A stretch of DNA of 64,000 bases from Streptomyces populi (GCF_002911015.1 NZ_KZ626854.1:1-64000); one strand, 5' to 3'. Positions 7,691 to 15,350 are shown, counted from the first letter of the stretch. Program-made: numbers and translations. Notes: generated by a model not told the origin, from the letters alone.

Positions 7691-7957
7691 ATGTTCGGGG
7701 GAATGGCGGGTTTCATCGCGGTCGGAATAGCGATCGCGGCCTGCGTGGCCGGTGACAGGGCCACGAAGAAGCGGAAGAGAGAATTCCGGGACAGGTACGG
7801 ATCCTTCGAAGGGTTCCGCGGCCAGGTCGACACGGAACGCATCCAGGGGGTCCGCAGGCAGAGCGGTGACGTCGCCGCCATCAAGGCGGTTCGTGAGGAG
7901 CACCCCTGCGTCTCGCTCGTGACGGCGAAGCGCTACGTGGATGAACTGCCTGTCTGA
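7691..7957 (+). CDS. Small membrane-anchored protein of unknown function
   Basis: 88 residues from ATG 7691, 5 nt after GGAGGG. Residues about 3-20 (GGMAGFIAVGIAIAACVAG) are one membrane segment; the rest is charged and probably cytoplasmic, with KKRKREFRDRYG just after the membrane segment and a short helical end (AIKAVREEHPCVSLVTAKRYV) that resembles the small helical domain linking residue numbers in ribosomal-type regulators. No family name can be given. Confidence 0.65.
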   Translation: MFGGMAGFIAVGIAIAACVAGDRATKKRKREFRDRYGSFEGFRGQVDTERIQGVRRQSGDVAAIKAVREEHPCVSLVTAKRYVDELPV

Positions 7958-8474
7958 GGGAAGGGATTCGCGGCGGGGCTGACTTCGGTCCCGGTCCCGG
8001 TCCCGGTCTCGGTGCCGATGGCGGTGTCGGCGATCGGCCCGGCCGACCGGCGTGACACCGGCCCGGAGGGTGAGCGGTCCAGGGCGGCATGCGCTTTCCG
8101 ATTCCGTCGGCCACGGCAGGGCCGGTGCTTGTTCCGGCCGGTGTTCAGTGACCGCCCTGAGCCGGTATCTCTCGCGCGGCCGCCCCGGATTCCGGGGCGG
8201 CCGCGCGTCGTTCCATTCCGTTCCGCTCTGTTTTCGTGCGGCGAATTCACCGGGCGGGAAACGCCTCACCCGGTGGTGGCCGGATCAATGCGGTGAATCG
8301 CTTCTCGCCGTCGGCCCGTCCGTCGGCGCCCGTCCGGAAATCCCGTGAAGGGCGGAGCCTTCCGGCCGACGCGGGCCATCGGCCGGGCCGCCGAGGGCGC
8401 CGGGTGGCGGCAGACAGCGACAGGCGGCGACACGCGGGGGACAGGATCCCGGGCCCGCGGGGCACACTGATCCC
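7958..8474. other. Intergenic with a GGTCCC microrepeat
   Basis: About 520 nt without a supported gene. It holds a short run of GGTCCC-type hexamers (7987-8011) and a perfect long hairpin (8173-8207, listed separately). Nothing else convincing was seen. Confidence 0.4.
8173..8207. terminator. Very GC-rich perfect hairpin
   Basis: A 17-bp inverted repeat (8173-8189 with 8191-8207, CGCGCGGCC...GGCCGCGCG) with almost no loop. Without a T run it fits the GC-only terminators common in Streptomyces; it could serve the small membrane-protein gene upstream. Confidence 0.55.
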
Positions 8475-8699
8475 ATGTCATCGCGTCGCAGGAACTGTCC
8501 CGAGTGCCGTCGGGAGATCGCCGTCGTCGCGGGGCGGTTCGCCCGGCACGATCCCCCCGGCGCGCGAGGGAGCGCGCGGGGGAGCGGGGAACTGGTCTCG
8601 TGTTCCGGTTCGCGCCGGGAGGCGTTCATCGGGGCGGCGCAGCCCACGCTGGACGGGTACACCGTCCCCGAGTTCCCCGGTCAGCTCCCGCTCTTCTGA
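8475..8699 (+). CDS. 74-aa hypothetical protein with N-terminal CxxC
   Basis: Short basic protein starting RRRNCPECRREIAVVAGRF and ending in VPEFPGQLPLF. The CPEC pair and a later Cys (LVSCSGS) could bind zinc. The ATG at 8475 has no good ribosome site, so a leaderless transcript is possible. Similar short CPEC proteins are, to my knowledge, widespread in Streptomyces, without known role. Confidence 0.6.
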   Translation: MSSRRRNCPECRREIAVVAGRFARHDPPGARGSARGSGELVSCSGSRREAFIGAAQPTLDGYTVPEFPGQLPLF

Positions 8700-8759
8700 C
8701 TCTTCTGAACCGGGCCAGGGAGGGATCGTCCAGGGACGGATCGGCCAAGAGCGAACCGG

Positions 8760-9416
8760 CTAGTTGCCCGCCACCGACTTCACCGCGACCGAGATCGGTG
8801 TCGAGCCGCTGATGGCTTCCAGGGTCAGACCGGTCGTCGCCGGAGTGTCGACCAGTTCCGCGAGGATCGCGGCGACGTCGTCACGGGGGATCATGCCGCG
8901 GCCGGTCGAGGCCTCCAGGCGTACGAGGCCGGTCCCGGCGTCGTCGATCAGGCTGCCGGGGCGCAGGATCGTCCAGTCCAGGTTCGTGCGACCGCGCACG
9001 TACTCGTCGGCCTCGCCCTTGGCGCGCAGGTACGCGTCGAAGATGTCGTCGCCCGGGTGGGCCGGGTCCGCGCCCATCGAGGAGACGACCACGTGCCGGC
9101 GTACGCCGGCACGCTCGGCGGCGTCCGCGAACAGGATCGCGGCACCCTTGTCCACCGTCTGCTTGCGGTCCGCACCGCTGCCCGGCCCCGCGCCCGCCGC
9201 GAAGACGGCCGCGTCCGCGCCCTGCAGATGCGCGGCCACCTCCTCCACCGACGCCGACTCCAGATCGCACAGGACCGGCTCGGCACCGGCCGCCCGCAGA
9301 TCGTCCCCCTGTTCGGCACGGCGGATGATCCCCGCGACCTCGTCCCCGCGCGCGGAGAGCAGCCGCTCCAGCCGCAGCGCGATCTGACCATGACCACCAG
9401 CGATGACAATGCGCAT
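8760..9416 (-). CDS. NAD(P)-binding SDR-type protein (NmrA/YwnB-like)
   Basis: 218 residues forming a single Rossmann fold. The N-terminus MRIVIAGGHGQIALRLERLL carries the GxxGxxx nucleotide-binding loop. ADAAVFAAGAGPGSGADRKQ and RHVVVSSMGADPAHPGDDIF follow the pattern of atypical short-chain reductases of the NAD(P)H-binding (NAD-dependent epimerase-like) group. Members serve as oxidoreductases or redox sensors; the substrate is not readable. It is divergent from a lipoprotein gene, with a palindrome between them. Confidence 0.8.
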   Translation of the reverse strand: MRIVIAGGHGQIALRLERLLSARGDEVAGIIRRAEQGDDLRAAGAEPVLCDLESASVEEVAAHLQGADAAVFAAGAGPGSGADRKQTVDKGAAILFADAAERAGVRRHVVVSSMGADPAHPGDDIFDAYLRAKGEADEYVRGRTNLDWTILRPGSLIDDAGTGLVRLEASTGRGMIPRDDVAAILAELVDTPATTGLTLEAISGSTPISVAVKSVAGN

Positions 9417-9464
9417 GTCTCCGACCGTACGCCCGGACGACCGCGTTCGCGCGCAACCTTGTGG

Positions 9465-9480
9465 GTGACTCGTGAGTCAC
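9465..9480. promoter_or_regulatory. 16-bp palindrome between divergent genes, possible operator
   Basis: GTGACTC-GT-GAGTCAC is a perfect inverted repeat located 49 nt upstream of the SDR gene start. It is followed by two GGGTGATC motifs (9483 and 9506 region). The position and symmetry suit a repressor or activator site acting on one or both divergent genes; no regulator is encoded next to it. Confidence 0.4.
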
Positions 9481-9579
9481 ATGGGTGATCACTGTGAACG
9501 CGTGGGTGATCGCCGGGAGAACTTGCCGGAACGAGTGAACACGCGAACGAGGGAACGCCGTGCGGGTCCGTACGGCGTC

Positions 9580-10626
9580 GTGGAGGAGATCACCATCACT
9601 GCCATACGCAAGACAGCCACCGCGGTCGGCTGCACCGCTGTCCTCCTCACCGCGGCGGCCGCCTGCGGCACGGTCCAGAACCTCACGGCCGGGCAGAAGG
9701 TGGACCACGCCGTGGACCGCCTCGGCGAACAGAAGTCGCTCGCTTTCCAGTTGGACCTGGACGCCGACGCGGACGCGATCAAAGCCCTTGCGAGCGAGGA
9801 CGATTCCAGCGAACCGCTGCCGCCGGAGGCCGCGAAGTTCCTCAGCACGCTGAGTGTCGACGTCTCCGTCAAGTCGAGGAAGAAGCTGGCGGATTCCGGC
9901 CAGAAGGACCTCATCGGGACGAGCGTCAAGATCAAGGGGACCGGCAGCGTCCTGGCCGAGTACCGGGTCGTCGGCGATTTCATGTACTACCGCAGCGACA
10001 TGAAGGCCATCGGTGAGGCGATGGGCGTCCCCATGCCGTCGGCCGACGATCTCCCCCCGGGCCAGAAGCAGTTCAAGAAGATCCTCGAAGGCGACTGGGT
10101 GAAGGTCAACGCCAAGGAGTTGGAGCGGAAGTCCGCCGGGGGCGCTTCGAAGGGGGCCGCCGGTTCCGGGGACGTCGACGCGAAGACCCAGAAGAAGGCT
10201 CTCGACGCCGTACGGACCGTCATCGGCCGTGAGGTCAAGTTCCGGACCAAGGGCGGCTCCGACGGGGTCGAGCACGTCATCGCCACGGGCAACTTCCGTG
10301 ACCTGCTCACCGGTGTCTTCGACAAGCTCCGTCCGCTGCAGGAGGACCTCCCGGCGGGCGCGGAGTTCCCCACCGCCAAGGAACTCAAGGACGCGCCGGA
10401 CAAGAAGGTCGCCGTGGACTTCACCCTGAAGAACGGCGACCTCCGGCAGATCAGGACGGACCTGGCCGTCCTCTCCGACGGCCCGCAGAAGGTCAAGCTG
10501 CCCCTCGTCCTGAAGTTCTCCGAGGCGGGTGACGTCAGCGCGCCGTCCGGAGCCACCGAGTTCCCCGTGGACGAGGTTCCCGGGGGCAGCCCGCTGAGTC
10601 GTGCGTTCATGGGCAGCGGGTTCTAG
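9580..10626 (+). CDS. Lipoprotein of unknown function (LppX/LprG-like fold suspected)
   Basis: About 348 residues. A lipobox (LLTAAAACG) with Cys preceded by a short hydrophobic stretch (AIRKTATAVGCTAVLL) shows export and lipidation. The mature part, with DKLRPLQEDLP and DKKVAVDFTLKNGDLRQIRTDL, resembles actinobacterial lipoproteins of the LppX/LprAFG type, but this is only pattern similarity. Start: GTG 9580 is in frame but gives an acidic n-region (VEEI). A perfect Shine-Dalgarno GGAGGAG (9582-9588) overlaps that GTG and instead stands 6 nt before an in-frame ATC at 9595, which would give a normal basic n-region. Three further lipoproteins of related type do not occur nearby except the pair at 25.5-27.5 kb. 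Confidence 0.75.
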   Translation: MEEITITAIRKTATAVGCTAVLLTAAAACGTVQNLTAGQKVDHAVDRLGEQKSLAFQLDLDADADAIKALASEDDSSEPLPPEAAKFLSTLSVDVSVKSRKKLADSGQKDLIGTSVKIKGTGSVLAEYRVVGDFMYYRSDMKAIGEAMGVPMPSADDLPPGQKQFKKILEGDWVKVNAKELERKSAGGASKGAAGSGDVDAKTQKKALDAVRTVIGREVKFRTKGGSDGVEHVIATGNFRDLLTGVFDKLRPLQEDLPAGAEFPTAKELKDAPDKKVAVDFTLKNGDLRQIRTDLAVLSDGPQKVKLPLVLKFSEAGDVSAPSGATEFPVDEVPGGSPLSRAFMGSGF

Positions 10627-10678
10627 ACCGCCGACGTCGACCGCCGACGTCGACCGCCGACGTCGACCGCGGACGTCG
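10627..10678. repeat. Four tandem copies of a 13-bp unit
   Basis: ACCGCCGACGTCG repeats four times (10627-10639, 10640-10652, 10653-10665, 10666-10678; the last has one change) starting directly after the lipoprotein stop codon. Each unit contains the palindrome GACGTC. Confidence 0.85.
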
Positions 10679-10733
10679 ATCTCGGCAGCCGCCCGCGGGA
10701 CGACGCGGCGCGCTGGGCTGCCCCGGTCGCCTT

Positions 10734-10771
10734 CACGCGCGCGTGGAACGCTTTCGCCTCACGCGCGCGTG
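10734..10771. terminator. Bidirectional hairpin from two identical 12-bp palindromes
   Basis: CACGCGCGCGTG occurs at 10734-10745 and again at 10760-10771. Being self-complementary, the copies can pair with each other as a 12-bp stem around a 14-nt loop. The site lies between two convergent genes, so a shared terminator is likely. Confidence 0.6.
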
Positions 10772-10792
10772 GCCGCCGGGTGTCCGCCCCGG

Positions 10793-12058
10793 CTAGGACG
10801 GCTCTTCCCGTCCCTGCCGGGGCAGTTCCAGCCCGGACTCGGCCGCCGAGTCGCAGTACTCCCGCACCGCGCTGGTCCGCGCCACCACGCGCCCGCGGTG
10901 GATCACGACCCGGCTGTACGCGAGGGACAGGACCCCCGAGAGCCGGTCCCCGCGTACGGCGAGCAACTCGGCCGGGAATCCCGCCTCCACGCGCACCTCG
11001 GGCAGCCCGAGGGCGGCTCTGGCGGTGCGGCTCACCATGTCGTACGCGTCCTCGGGGCGCAGTCCGCACCGGGAGGCCAGCAGGTAGGCGGCCTCCAAGG
11101 GGTCCCCGCGTCCCACCGGGTTGGACACGTCGCGCAGGGCACCGCTGCCCGCCGTGACCCGTACCCCGGCCGCCCGCAACAGCCGTACGGGAGCGGTGCC
11201 GCGCCGGTCGGCCGAACCACAGCCGCCCTGCGGAAGGCACACCACCGTCACCCCGGCCGCGGCGAGCCGGTCCGCGGTGCGGGAGGCCACCTCGGAGGGC
11301 AGCCGTCCGAGGCCGCCGCACGGGCCGAGGATCACCCCCGGCCGCAGCCCGCCCGCCATGGCGGCGAGCCGGGCGAGCCGGGCGGGATCGGCGGCGTCCG
11401 TGTGCAGATCGACCGGACAGCCGTGTTCGGAGGCGAGTTCCAGGACGGCCTCGACGTACCCGGTCGGATCGGGGTCCGCGTCCGGGCAGCCGCCCACCAC
11501 GGAAGCGCCCATCTTCAGGGCGTCCCGCAGCATCGCGAGCCCGTCGGCACCGGCCGCGCCGGTCAGCACCCGGGGCATCGCCACCGTCGCCAGTTCGGCG
11601 AGCCCCCGCAGGGACCGCCGCGCCTCGAGCACCGCGGTCAGCGAGTCCAGTCCCTGCACGTCACCGACGCGCACATGGGACCGCAAAGCCGTGGCGCCGT
11701 GACCGAGTTGGAGCAGTGCCGCCTCTGTGGCCCGGCGCTGGACCGCCCGGTCGTCGTACGCGAGAGGTCCGTGGCCGTCGGCCGTCAGGGCCGTGTCGCC
11801 GTGTGCGTGGACCTCGGCCGGGGCCGGCAGGAGGAGGTAGCCGTCGAGGTCCACCTTCGCGGCGCGAGCCCCCGAGGCACCCGCCGCCAGGCTTCCCGCG
11901 GTGCCGACCGCCTCGATACGGCCGCCGCCCAGCCGCACGTCCACGGTCCGGCCGTCGGTGAGGCGCGCCCCGCACAGCAGGAGAGCGGCCGTGTCGGTCT
12001 GTCCCGGGGCGGAATGACCCGAGGCGGAATGGGGCGGCTGCTGCTGGCTGTCGGGCAT
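10793..12058 (-). CDS. Amidohydrolase-family protein (cytosine deaminase/dihydroorotase-like)
   Basis: 421 residues from ATG 12058, 6 nt after AGGAG. N-terminal part (ALLLCGARLTDGRTVDVRLGGGRIEAVG) is the beta-sandwich start of the amidohydrolase superfamily; PAPAEVHAHGDTAL supplies the HxH metal site, PVDLHTDAADP a third ligand region and AGSGALRDVSNPVGRGDPLEAAY the usual end-of-barrel aspartate region. The C-terminus (FPAELLAVRGDRLSGVLSLAYSRVVIHRGRVV) is the closing sandwich. The pattern is nearest to cytosine deaminase-like members; substrate uncertain. The frame stays open to TTG 12178, but that extension is Pro/Ser-rich and lacks a ribosome site. Confidence 0.82.
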   Translation of the reverse strand: MPDSQQQPPHSASGHSAPGQTDTAALLLCGARLTDGRTVDVRLGGGRIEAVGTAGSLAAGASGARAAKVDLDGYLLLPAPAEVHAHGDTALTADGHGPLAYDDRAVQRRATEAALLQLGHGATALRSHVRVGDVQGLDSLTAVLEARRSLRGLAELATVAMPRVLTGAAGADGLAMLRDALKMGASVVGGCPDADPDPTGYVEAVLELASEHGCPVDLHTDAADPARLARLAAMAGGLRPGVILGPCGGLGRLPSEVASRTADRLAAAGVTVVCLPQGGCGSADRRGTAPVRLLRAAGVRVTAGSGALRDVSNPVGRGDPLEAAYLLASRCGLRPEDAYDMVSRTARAALGLPEVRVEAGFPAELLAVRGDRLSGVLSLAYSRVVIHRGRVVARTSAVREYCDSAAESGLELPRQGREEPS

Positions 12059-12907
12059 CGCACTCCTGTGGCTCGGGGGCGGCTGCGGGAGGGACGACTG
12101 CGGAGCGTGGGGACACAAGATCACGCAGCGTGAGTCGAGCCTAGGGCGGAGACCCGTCGACGTCAGGGAGGAGCGCAATAGTCGTACCGGCGTGGCCCGT
12201 CGACCGGCCAGAGGACGGCCGCCTTCGAGACCGACCCGGGGGGCGGCCGTCTCGCGACCGGTTCGGGCGGAAACCTCGTGGCCGACTCACGACCGGCTCA
12301 CGACCGGCTCATGACGGCTCACGCCTGCTCACGGACGGCTCGTGCCCGGCTCACGGACGGTTCGTGGTCGGCGACCGCGTGACCGGTTCAGGGCCTGCCA
12401 TGGCGCGGCCGGTGCGACCGTCCAGGACCAGCCTCGGGCCGACCGTCCAGGAGACCGGCTGTCCGGACCATCGCCCAGGGCCGACCGTCCAGGACCACCG
12501 CCCGGGGCCGACCGTCCAGGACCGACCACCCAGGACCGGCCGGCGCCCACCTGCCCGTCTCCGGCCCGCCCCGCTCGCGTACTCGTCTCCGGCCTCTCCC
12601 GCCCCGGCCGCGTCCCGCCCCGGCCGCTTCTGCGACCGGGTGGCCCCGGCTCAGGGAGCGACGGAGCCCGGCAGCCCCTCCCCGCAGGCCATGACCGCGC
12701 CCGGCCGCCTCCGAGCCGTCCGTGACCGCGCCCGGCCGCCCCGAGCAGGCCACGACCGCGCCGCGGTCGGCCGGAGAGCCGTCATCCCGTGTGCTCCAGG
12801 ATCCCCGAGGGGCGGGCGAAGGCTTCCGGGAACACCCGGGGAAACGTCGGAGATCCGGCCGGGGCGGGGGCCGCGAAACGGATTTGGGCGATCGGCGGCG
12901 GACCGTG
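12059..12907. repeat. Long GC-rich intergenic stretch with degenerate direct repeats
   Basis: About 850 nt with no supportable gene. A hairpin (12214-12223 with 12242-12251) lies before the amidohydrolase gene. From about 12285 to 12365 the motif GCTCACGACCG / GCTCACGGACG recurs. From 12416 to 12535 the 12-mer GACCGTCCAGGA occurs four times exactly (12416, 12441, 12483, 12510) and once degenerate (12524). Further right GACCGCGCCCGGCCGCC occurs twice (from about 12690 and 12724). The open frames here are low-complexity Pro/Arg-rich products of the repeats and are not called as genes. Confidence 0.65.
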
Positions 12908-12913
12908 TAATGT
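12884..12913 (+). promoter_or_regulatory. Promoter of tRNA-Thr
   Basis: TTGGGC (12884-12889), an 18-nt spacer and TAATGT (12908-12913) lie 11 nt before the tRNA 5' end, fitting a sigma-70 (HrdB) type promoter. Confidence 0.6.
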
Positions 12914-12924
12914 CTTCATCGCTC

Positions 12925-12997
12925 GCCCCAATAGCTCAGTCGGCAGAGCGTCTCCATGGTAAGGAGAAGGTCTACGGTTCGATTCCGTATTGGGGCT
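12925..12997 (+). tRNA. tRNA-Thr (anticodon GGT)
   Basis: 73 nt fold as a cloverleaf: acceptor GCCCCAA with TTGGGGC, D-arm AGCTCAGTCGGCAGAGC, anticodon stem TCTCC/GGAGA around loop ATGGTAA (GGT), T-arm ACGG-TTCGATTCCGT. CCA is not encoded. Confidence 0.95.
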
Positions 12998-13043
12998 CTG
13001 GTGTGAAAGGTTCCCGTCGCAAGACGGGGCCCGATCGCATCTC

Positions 13044-13116
13044 AGCGGTGTAGCTCAGTCGGTAGAGCAAGCGGCTCATAATCGCTGTGTCACCGGTTCA
13101 AGTCCGGTCACCGCTA
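13044..13116 (+). tRNA. tRNA-Met (anticodon CAT, elongator type)
   Basis: 73 nt: acceptor AGCGGTG with CACCGCT, D-arm TAGCTCAGTCGGTAGAGCA, anticodon loop CTCATAA (CAT), T-arm CCGG-TTCAAGT-CCGG. The acceptor's first base pair is A-T, which argues against an initiator tRNA's C1xA72 mismatch. Confidence 0.93.
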
Positions 13117-13121
13117 CAGAC

Positions 13122-13161
13122 AGTAGCCGATTGTGGGGTCGGTCCTTCGATCGGCTACTCT
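13122..13161 (+). promoter_or_regulatory. Inverted repeat and promoter between tRNA-Met and rpmG
   Basis: AGTAGCCGAT (13122-13131) and ATCGGCTACT (13150-13159) form a perfect 10-bp inverted repeat that may end the tRNA transcript. The right arm overlaps a -10-like TACTCT (13156-13161), with TTGTGG at 13131-13136 as possible -35, so termination and rpmG initiation appear to share the element. Confidence 0.5.
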
Positions 13162-13203
13162 TCTATGCGTTAATGTCCCATCCGTTCGTCAAGGAGCACT
13201 CCT

Positions 13204-13368
13204 GTGGCTGCCACCGACGTCCGCCCGAAGATCACGCTGGCCTGCGTGGAGTGCAAGGAGCGGAACTACATCACCAAGAAGAACCGGCGTAACAACCCGG
13301 ACCGACTGGAGATGAAGAAGCACTGCCCGCGTTGCAACGCGCACACCGCGCACCGCGAAACGCGATAA
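13204..13368 (+). CDS. rpmG: 50S ribosomal protein L33
   Basis: 54 residues from GTG 13204 (AAGGAG 8 nt upstream). Component of the large ribosomal subunit. Two Cys pairs (CVEC near residue 14 and CPRC near 42) show the zinc-binding (C+) form; the core [20 protein letters not shown] is characteristic. In Streptomyces this copy lies upstream of the hadAB-like genes and near tRNA-Thr/Met, as here. Confidence 0.95.
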   Translation: MAATDVRPKITLACVECKERNYITKKNRRNNPDRLEMKKHCPRCNAHTAHRETR

Positions 13369-13382
13369 TTCAGGCTCGTACA

Positions 13383-13414
13383 CGAGGCCGTCCCCCTCAC
13401 GGGGGGCGGCCTCG
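13383..13414 (+). terminator. rpmG terminator hairpin
   Basis: CGAGGCCG(T)CCCCC and GGGGGGCGGCCTCG pair around TCAC 15 nt after the rpmG stop. Confidence 0.75.
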
Positions 13415-13639
13415 CGTCGTTGTGGAACCGGTGCCCGGCGCGTATCCGGCGTCGTAGGCGAACTGGTGTCTTTCGAGCGAAGATGGGCCGTCCGGCCAGA
13501 ACGGCCGGGCCCGCTGCGGCAGCCGTGACGACCGTCGTGATGAAGGCGGCCGGGACGGTGAAGACACTCGGCGTCGTGAGGACGCCAGGCGCAGCGAAGA
13601 CAATCAGCGCAGCGAAGACAACCAGGAGGTGCCGAGCCC

Positions 13640-14092
13640 ATGGCGCTCGACCAGTCCTTCGTGGGGCGGTCCTACCCGCCCACCGACCCCTACGAGGTCG
13701 GTCGGGAGAAGATCCGCGAGTTCGCGGAGGCCGTGGGGGACAGCAACCCTGTGTACACGGACCCCGAGGCCGCACGTGCTCTCGGTCACCCCGATGTGAT
13801 CGCCCCGCCCACCTTTGTGTTCGCCATCACGTTCAAGGCCGCGGGCCAGGTCGTCCAGGACCCGCAACTGGGCCTCGACTACAGCCGCGTGGTGCACGGC
13901 GACCAGAAGTTCGCGTACACCCGCCCGGTGCGCGCGGGCGACCGGCTCACGGTCACCTCGACCATCGAGTCGATCAAGTCCCTCGCGGGCAACGACATCC
14001 TGGACGTCCGTGGCGAGGTCCACGACGAGGCGGGTGAGCACGTCGTGACGGCTGTCACGAAGCTCGTGGCCCGCGCGGCGGAGGTGGGCTGA
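13640..14092 (+). CDS. MaoC-fold FAS1-like dehydratase (HadA-like subunit)
   Basis: 150 residues from ATG 13640 (ACCAGGAGG upstream). The sequence has the N-terminal hot-dog domain pattern of the HadA/HadC family: YPPTDPYEVGREKIREFAEA, then GDSNPVYTDPEAARALGHPD and APPTFVFAITF. In mycobacteria HadA pairs with HadB to dehydrate beta-hydroxyacyl-ACP; HadA lacks the catalytic hydratase residues. The HadB-like gene follows 1 nt downstream. In Streptomyces the pair probably acts on acyl-ACP or CoA thioesters. Two copies of GCGCAGCGAAGACAA occur just upstream (13590-13625). Confidence 0.85.
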   Translation: MALDQSFVGRSYPPTDPYEVGREKIREFAEAVGDSNPVYTDPEAARALGHPDVIAPPTFVFAITFKAAGQVVQDPQLGLDYSRVVHGDQKFAYTRPVRAGDRLTVTSTIESIKSLAGNDILDVRGEVHDEAGEHVVTAVTKLVARAAEVG

Positions 14093-14093
14093 C

Positions 14094-14522
14094 ATGGCGG
14101 CGAAGATCTCTTACGCGGACGTCGAGGTCGGCACCGAGCTGCCGGCCCAGACGTTCTCCGTGACGCGTGCCACGCTCGTGCAGTACGCGGGAGCCTCCGG
14201 GGACTTCAACCCGATCCACTGGAACGAGAAGTTCGCGGTCGAGGTGGGCCTTCCCGACGTCATCGCGCACGGCATGTTCACCATGGCCGAGGCGATCCGT
14301 GTGGTGACCGACTGGGCGGGCGACCCGGGTGCCGTCGTCGAGTACGGCGTCCGCTTCACCAAGCCCGTCGTCGTCCCGAACGACGACAAGGGTGCCACCG
14401 TCGAGGTCAGCGGCAAGGTGGCCGCCAAGCTCGACGACAACACCGTCCGCGTGGACCTCACGGCGACCAGCGCCGGACAGAAGGTGCTGGGCATGTCGCG
14501 AGCGGTCGTACGACTGGCCTGA
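14094..14522 (+). CDS. MaoC-fold dehydratase (HadB-like catalytic subunit)
   Basis: 142 residues. Residues about 30-60 (VQYAGASGDFNPIHWNEKFA...GLPDVIAHGMFTMA) carry the hydratase-2 motif with catalytic Asp (GDFNPIH) and His and the following AHG turn. Start ATG 14094 is 1 nt after the upstream stop, so both are cotranslated and form a heterodimer by analogy with HadAB. Predicted to hydrate/dehydrate (3R)-hydroxyacyl thioesters in the cytosol. Confidence 0.87.
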   Translation: MAAKISYADVEVGTELPAQTFSVTRATLVQYAGASGDFNPIHWNEKFAVEVGLPDVIAHGMFTMAEAIRVVTDWAGDPGAVVEYGVRFTKPVVVPNDDKGATVEVSGKVAAKLDDNTVRVDLTATSAGQKVLGMSRAVVRLA

Positions 14523-14562
14523 CCTCGGAGTCCGGAGGCGTCCGGGGCCACCGGGCGTCCGC

Positions 14563-14643
14563 GCTTCGGCTGCCGGGCGGCGATGCTTCGGCCGCCGGAC
14601 AGTGATGTTTCGGTTGCCGGGCAGCGATGCTTCGGCCGTCCGG
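14563..14643. repeat. 22-bp tandem repeat, about 3.7 copies
   Basis: Units start at 14563, 14585, 14607 and 14629 (core GCTTCGGC-GCCGGGC-GCGAT) with a few changes between copies. It lies between the hadB-like stop and its terminator. Confidence 0.75.
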
Positions 14644-14677
14644 TAAGGGGCGCCCGTCCGTGACGGGCGCCCCTTAC
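14643..14677 (+). terminator. Strong terminator hairpin
   Basis: A perfect 16-bp stem (14643-14658 with 14662-14677; GTAAGGGGCGCCC...GGGCGCCCCTTAC) with a 3-nt loop ends the dehydratase unit. Confidence 0.85.
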
Positions 14678-14707
14678 GCGTTTCCGGTCCCACTCGCCCT
14701 TGACTTA

Positions 14708-14727
14708 GTTAGTGATTGAGTACTAAC
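14708..14727. promoter_or_regulatory. TetR operator site 1
   Basis: GTTAGT-N8-ACTAAC (20 bp) lies 8 nt before the TetR gene start in an AT-rich patch. The same GTTAGT-N8-ACTAAC pattern recurs before the MFS gene at 15351, which identifies it as the likely operator for this regulator. Confidence 0.75.
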
Positions 14728-14735
14728 TTTGTCGC

Positions 14736-15305
14736 ATGGTCAGGATGAGTGCGGAGGAGAGGCGCGAGAGCGTCATCCGCGCGGCGATGAGCGAGTTCGC
14801 CCGCGGCGGCTACCACGGCACGTCCACCGAGGCGATCGCCCGGCGCGTGGGAGTCTCCCAGCCGTACCTCTTCAGGCTCTTCCCGGGCAAGAAGGCGATC
14901 TTCCTGGCCGCTGCCGAGCGCTGCATGGAGCTCGCCCGGCAGACCATGGTGGGGGCCGCCGAAGGGCTGGAGGGCGAGGAAGCCCTGCATGCCATGGCCA
15001 ACGCCTACGTCAAGGTCATCTCGGAGCACCCGGAGCGGCTGCTCATGCAGATGCAGACGTACGTCGCGGTCGCGGCGGCCGAGGAGGAGGGCGATCACGA
15101 GTTCGGCGAGACGGTCCGGGCCGGCTGGATGCGACTCTGGGACGCCGTCCATGTGCCGCTCGGGGCCGACGCCGACGAGACGTCGACCTTCATGGCGTAC
15201 GGAATGCTCATCAACTGCCTGGTGGCGATGGGGTTCCCGCCCGAGCACCGGGTCTGGGAAGGGCTCTACCCGTCGGCGCGGATCACGGGCCGGCTGGAGA
15301 AGTAG
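14736..15305 (+). CDS. TetR-family repressor of the adjacent MFS pump
   Basis: 189 residues. The N-terminal helix-turn-helix spans residues about 8-55 (RRESVIRAAMSEFARGGYHG, then TSTEAIARRVGVSQPYLFRLF and GKKAIFLAA). The C-terminal half is the ligand-binding helical bundle. ATG 14736 lies just after its own operator, and an ATG at 14745 is an alternative. The MFS gene follows 99 nt downstream behind a second identical-type operator, so the protein most likely represses itself and the pump until a drug-like ligand binds. Confidence 0.88.
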   Translation: MVRMSAEERRESVIRAAMSEFARGGYHGTSTEAIARRVGVSQPYLFRLFPGKKAIFLAAAERCMELARQTMVGAAEGLEGEEALHAMANAYVKVISEHPERLLMQMQTYVAVAAAEEEGDHEFGETVRAGWMRLWDAVHVPLGADADETSTFMAYGMLINCLVAMGFPPEHRVWEGLYPSARITGRLEK

Positions 15306-15350
15306 CGCGAGAGGAAAGGCGGAGTTCCGCGCCTTTTCATGTCCACAAAA

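Noticed and set aside
12059..12178. N-terminal extension of the amidohydrolase to TTG 12178
   Set aside because: ATG 12058 has AGGAG at the right distance; the extension is Pro/Ser-rich and outside the family domain.
12416..12535. CRISPR-like array from GACCGTCCAGGA copies
   Set aside because: Units are only 12 bp, spacing is irregular (25-42 bp), intervening sequence is itself repetitive, and there are no cas genes.
12342..13053. Rightward Pro/Arg-rich open frames in the repeat region before tRNA-Thr
   Set aside because: They are made by the direct repeats, and the longer one runs through two tRNA genes.
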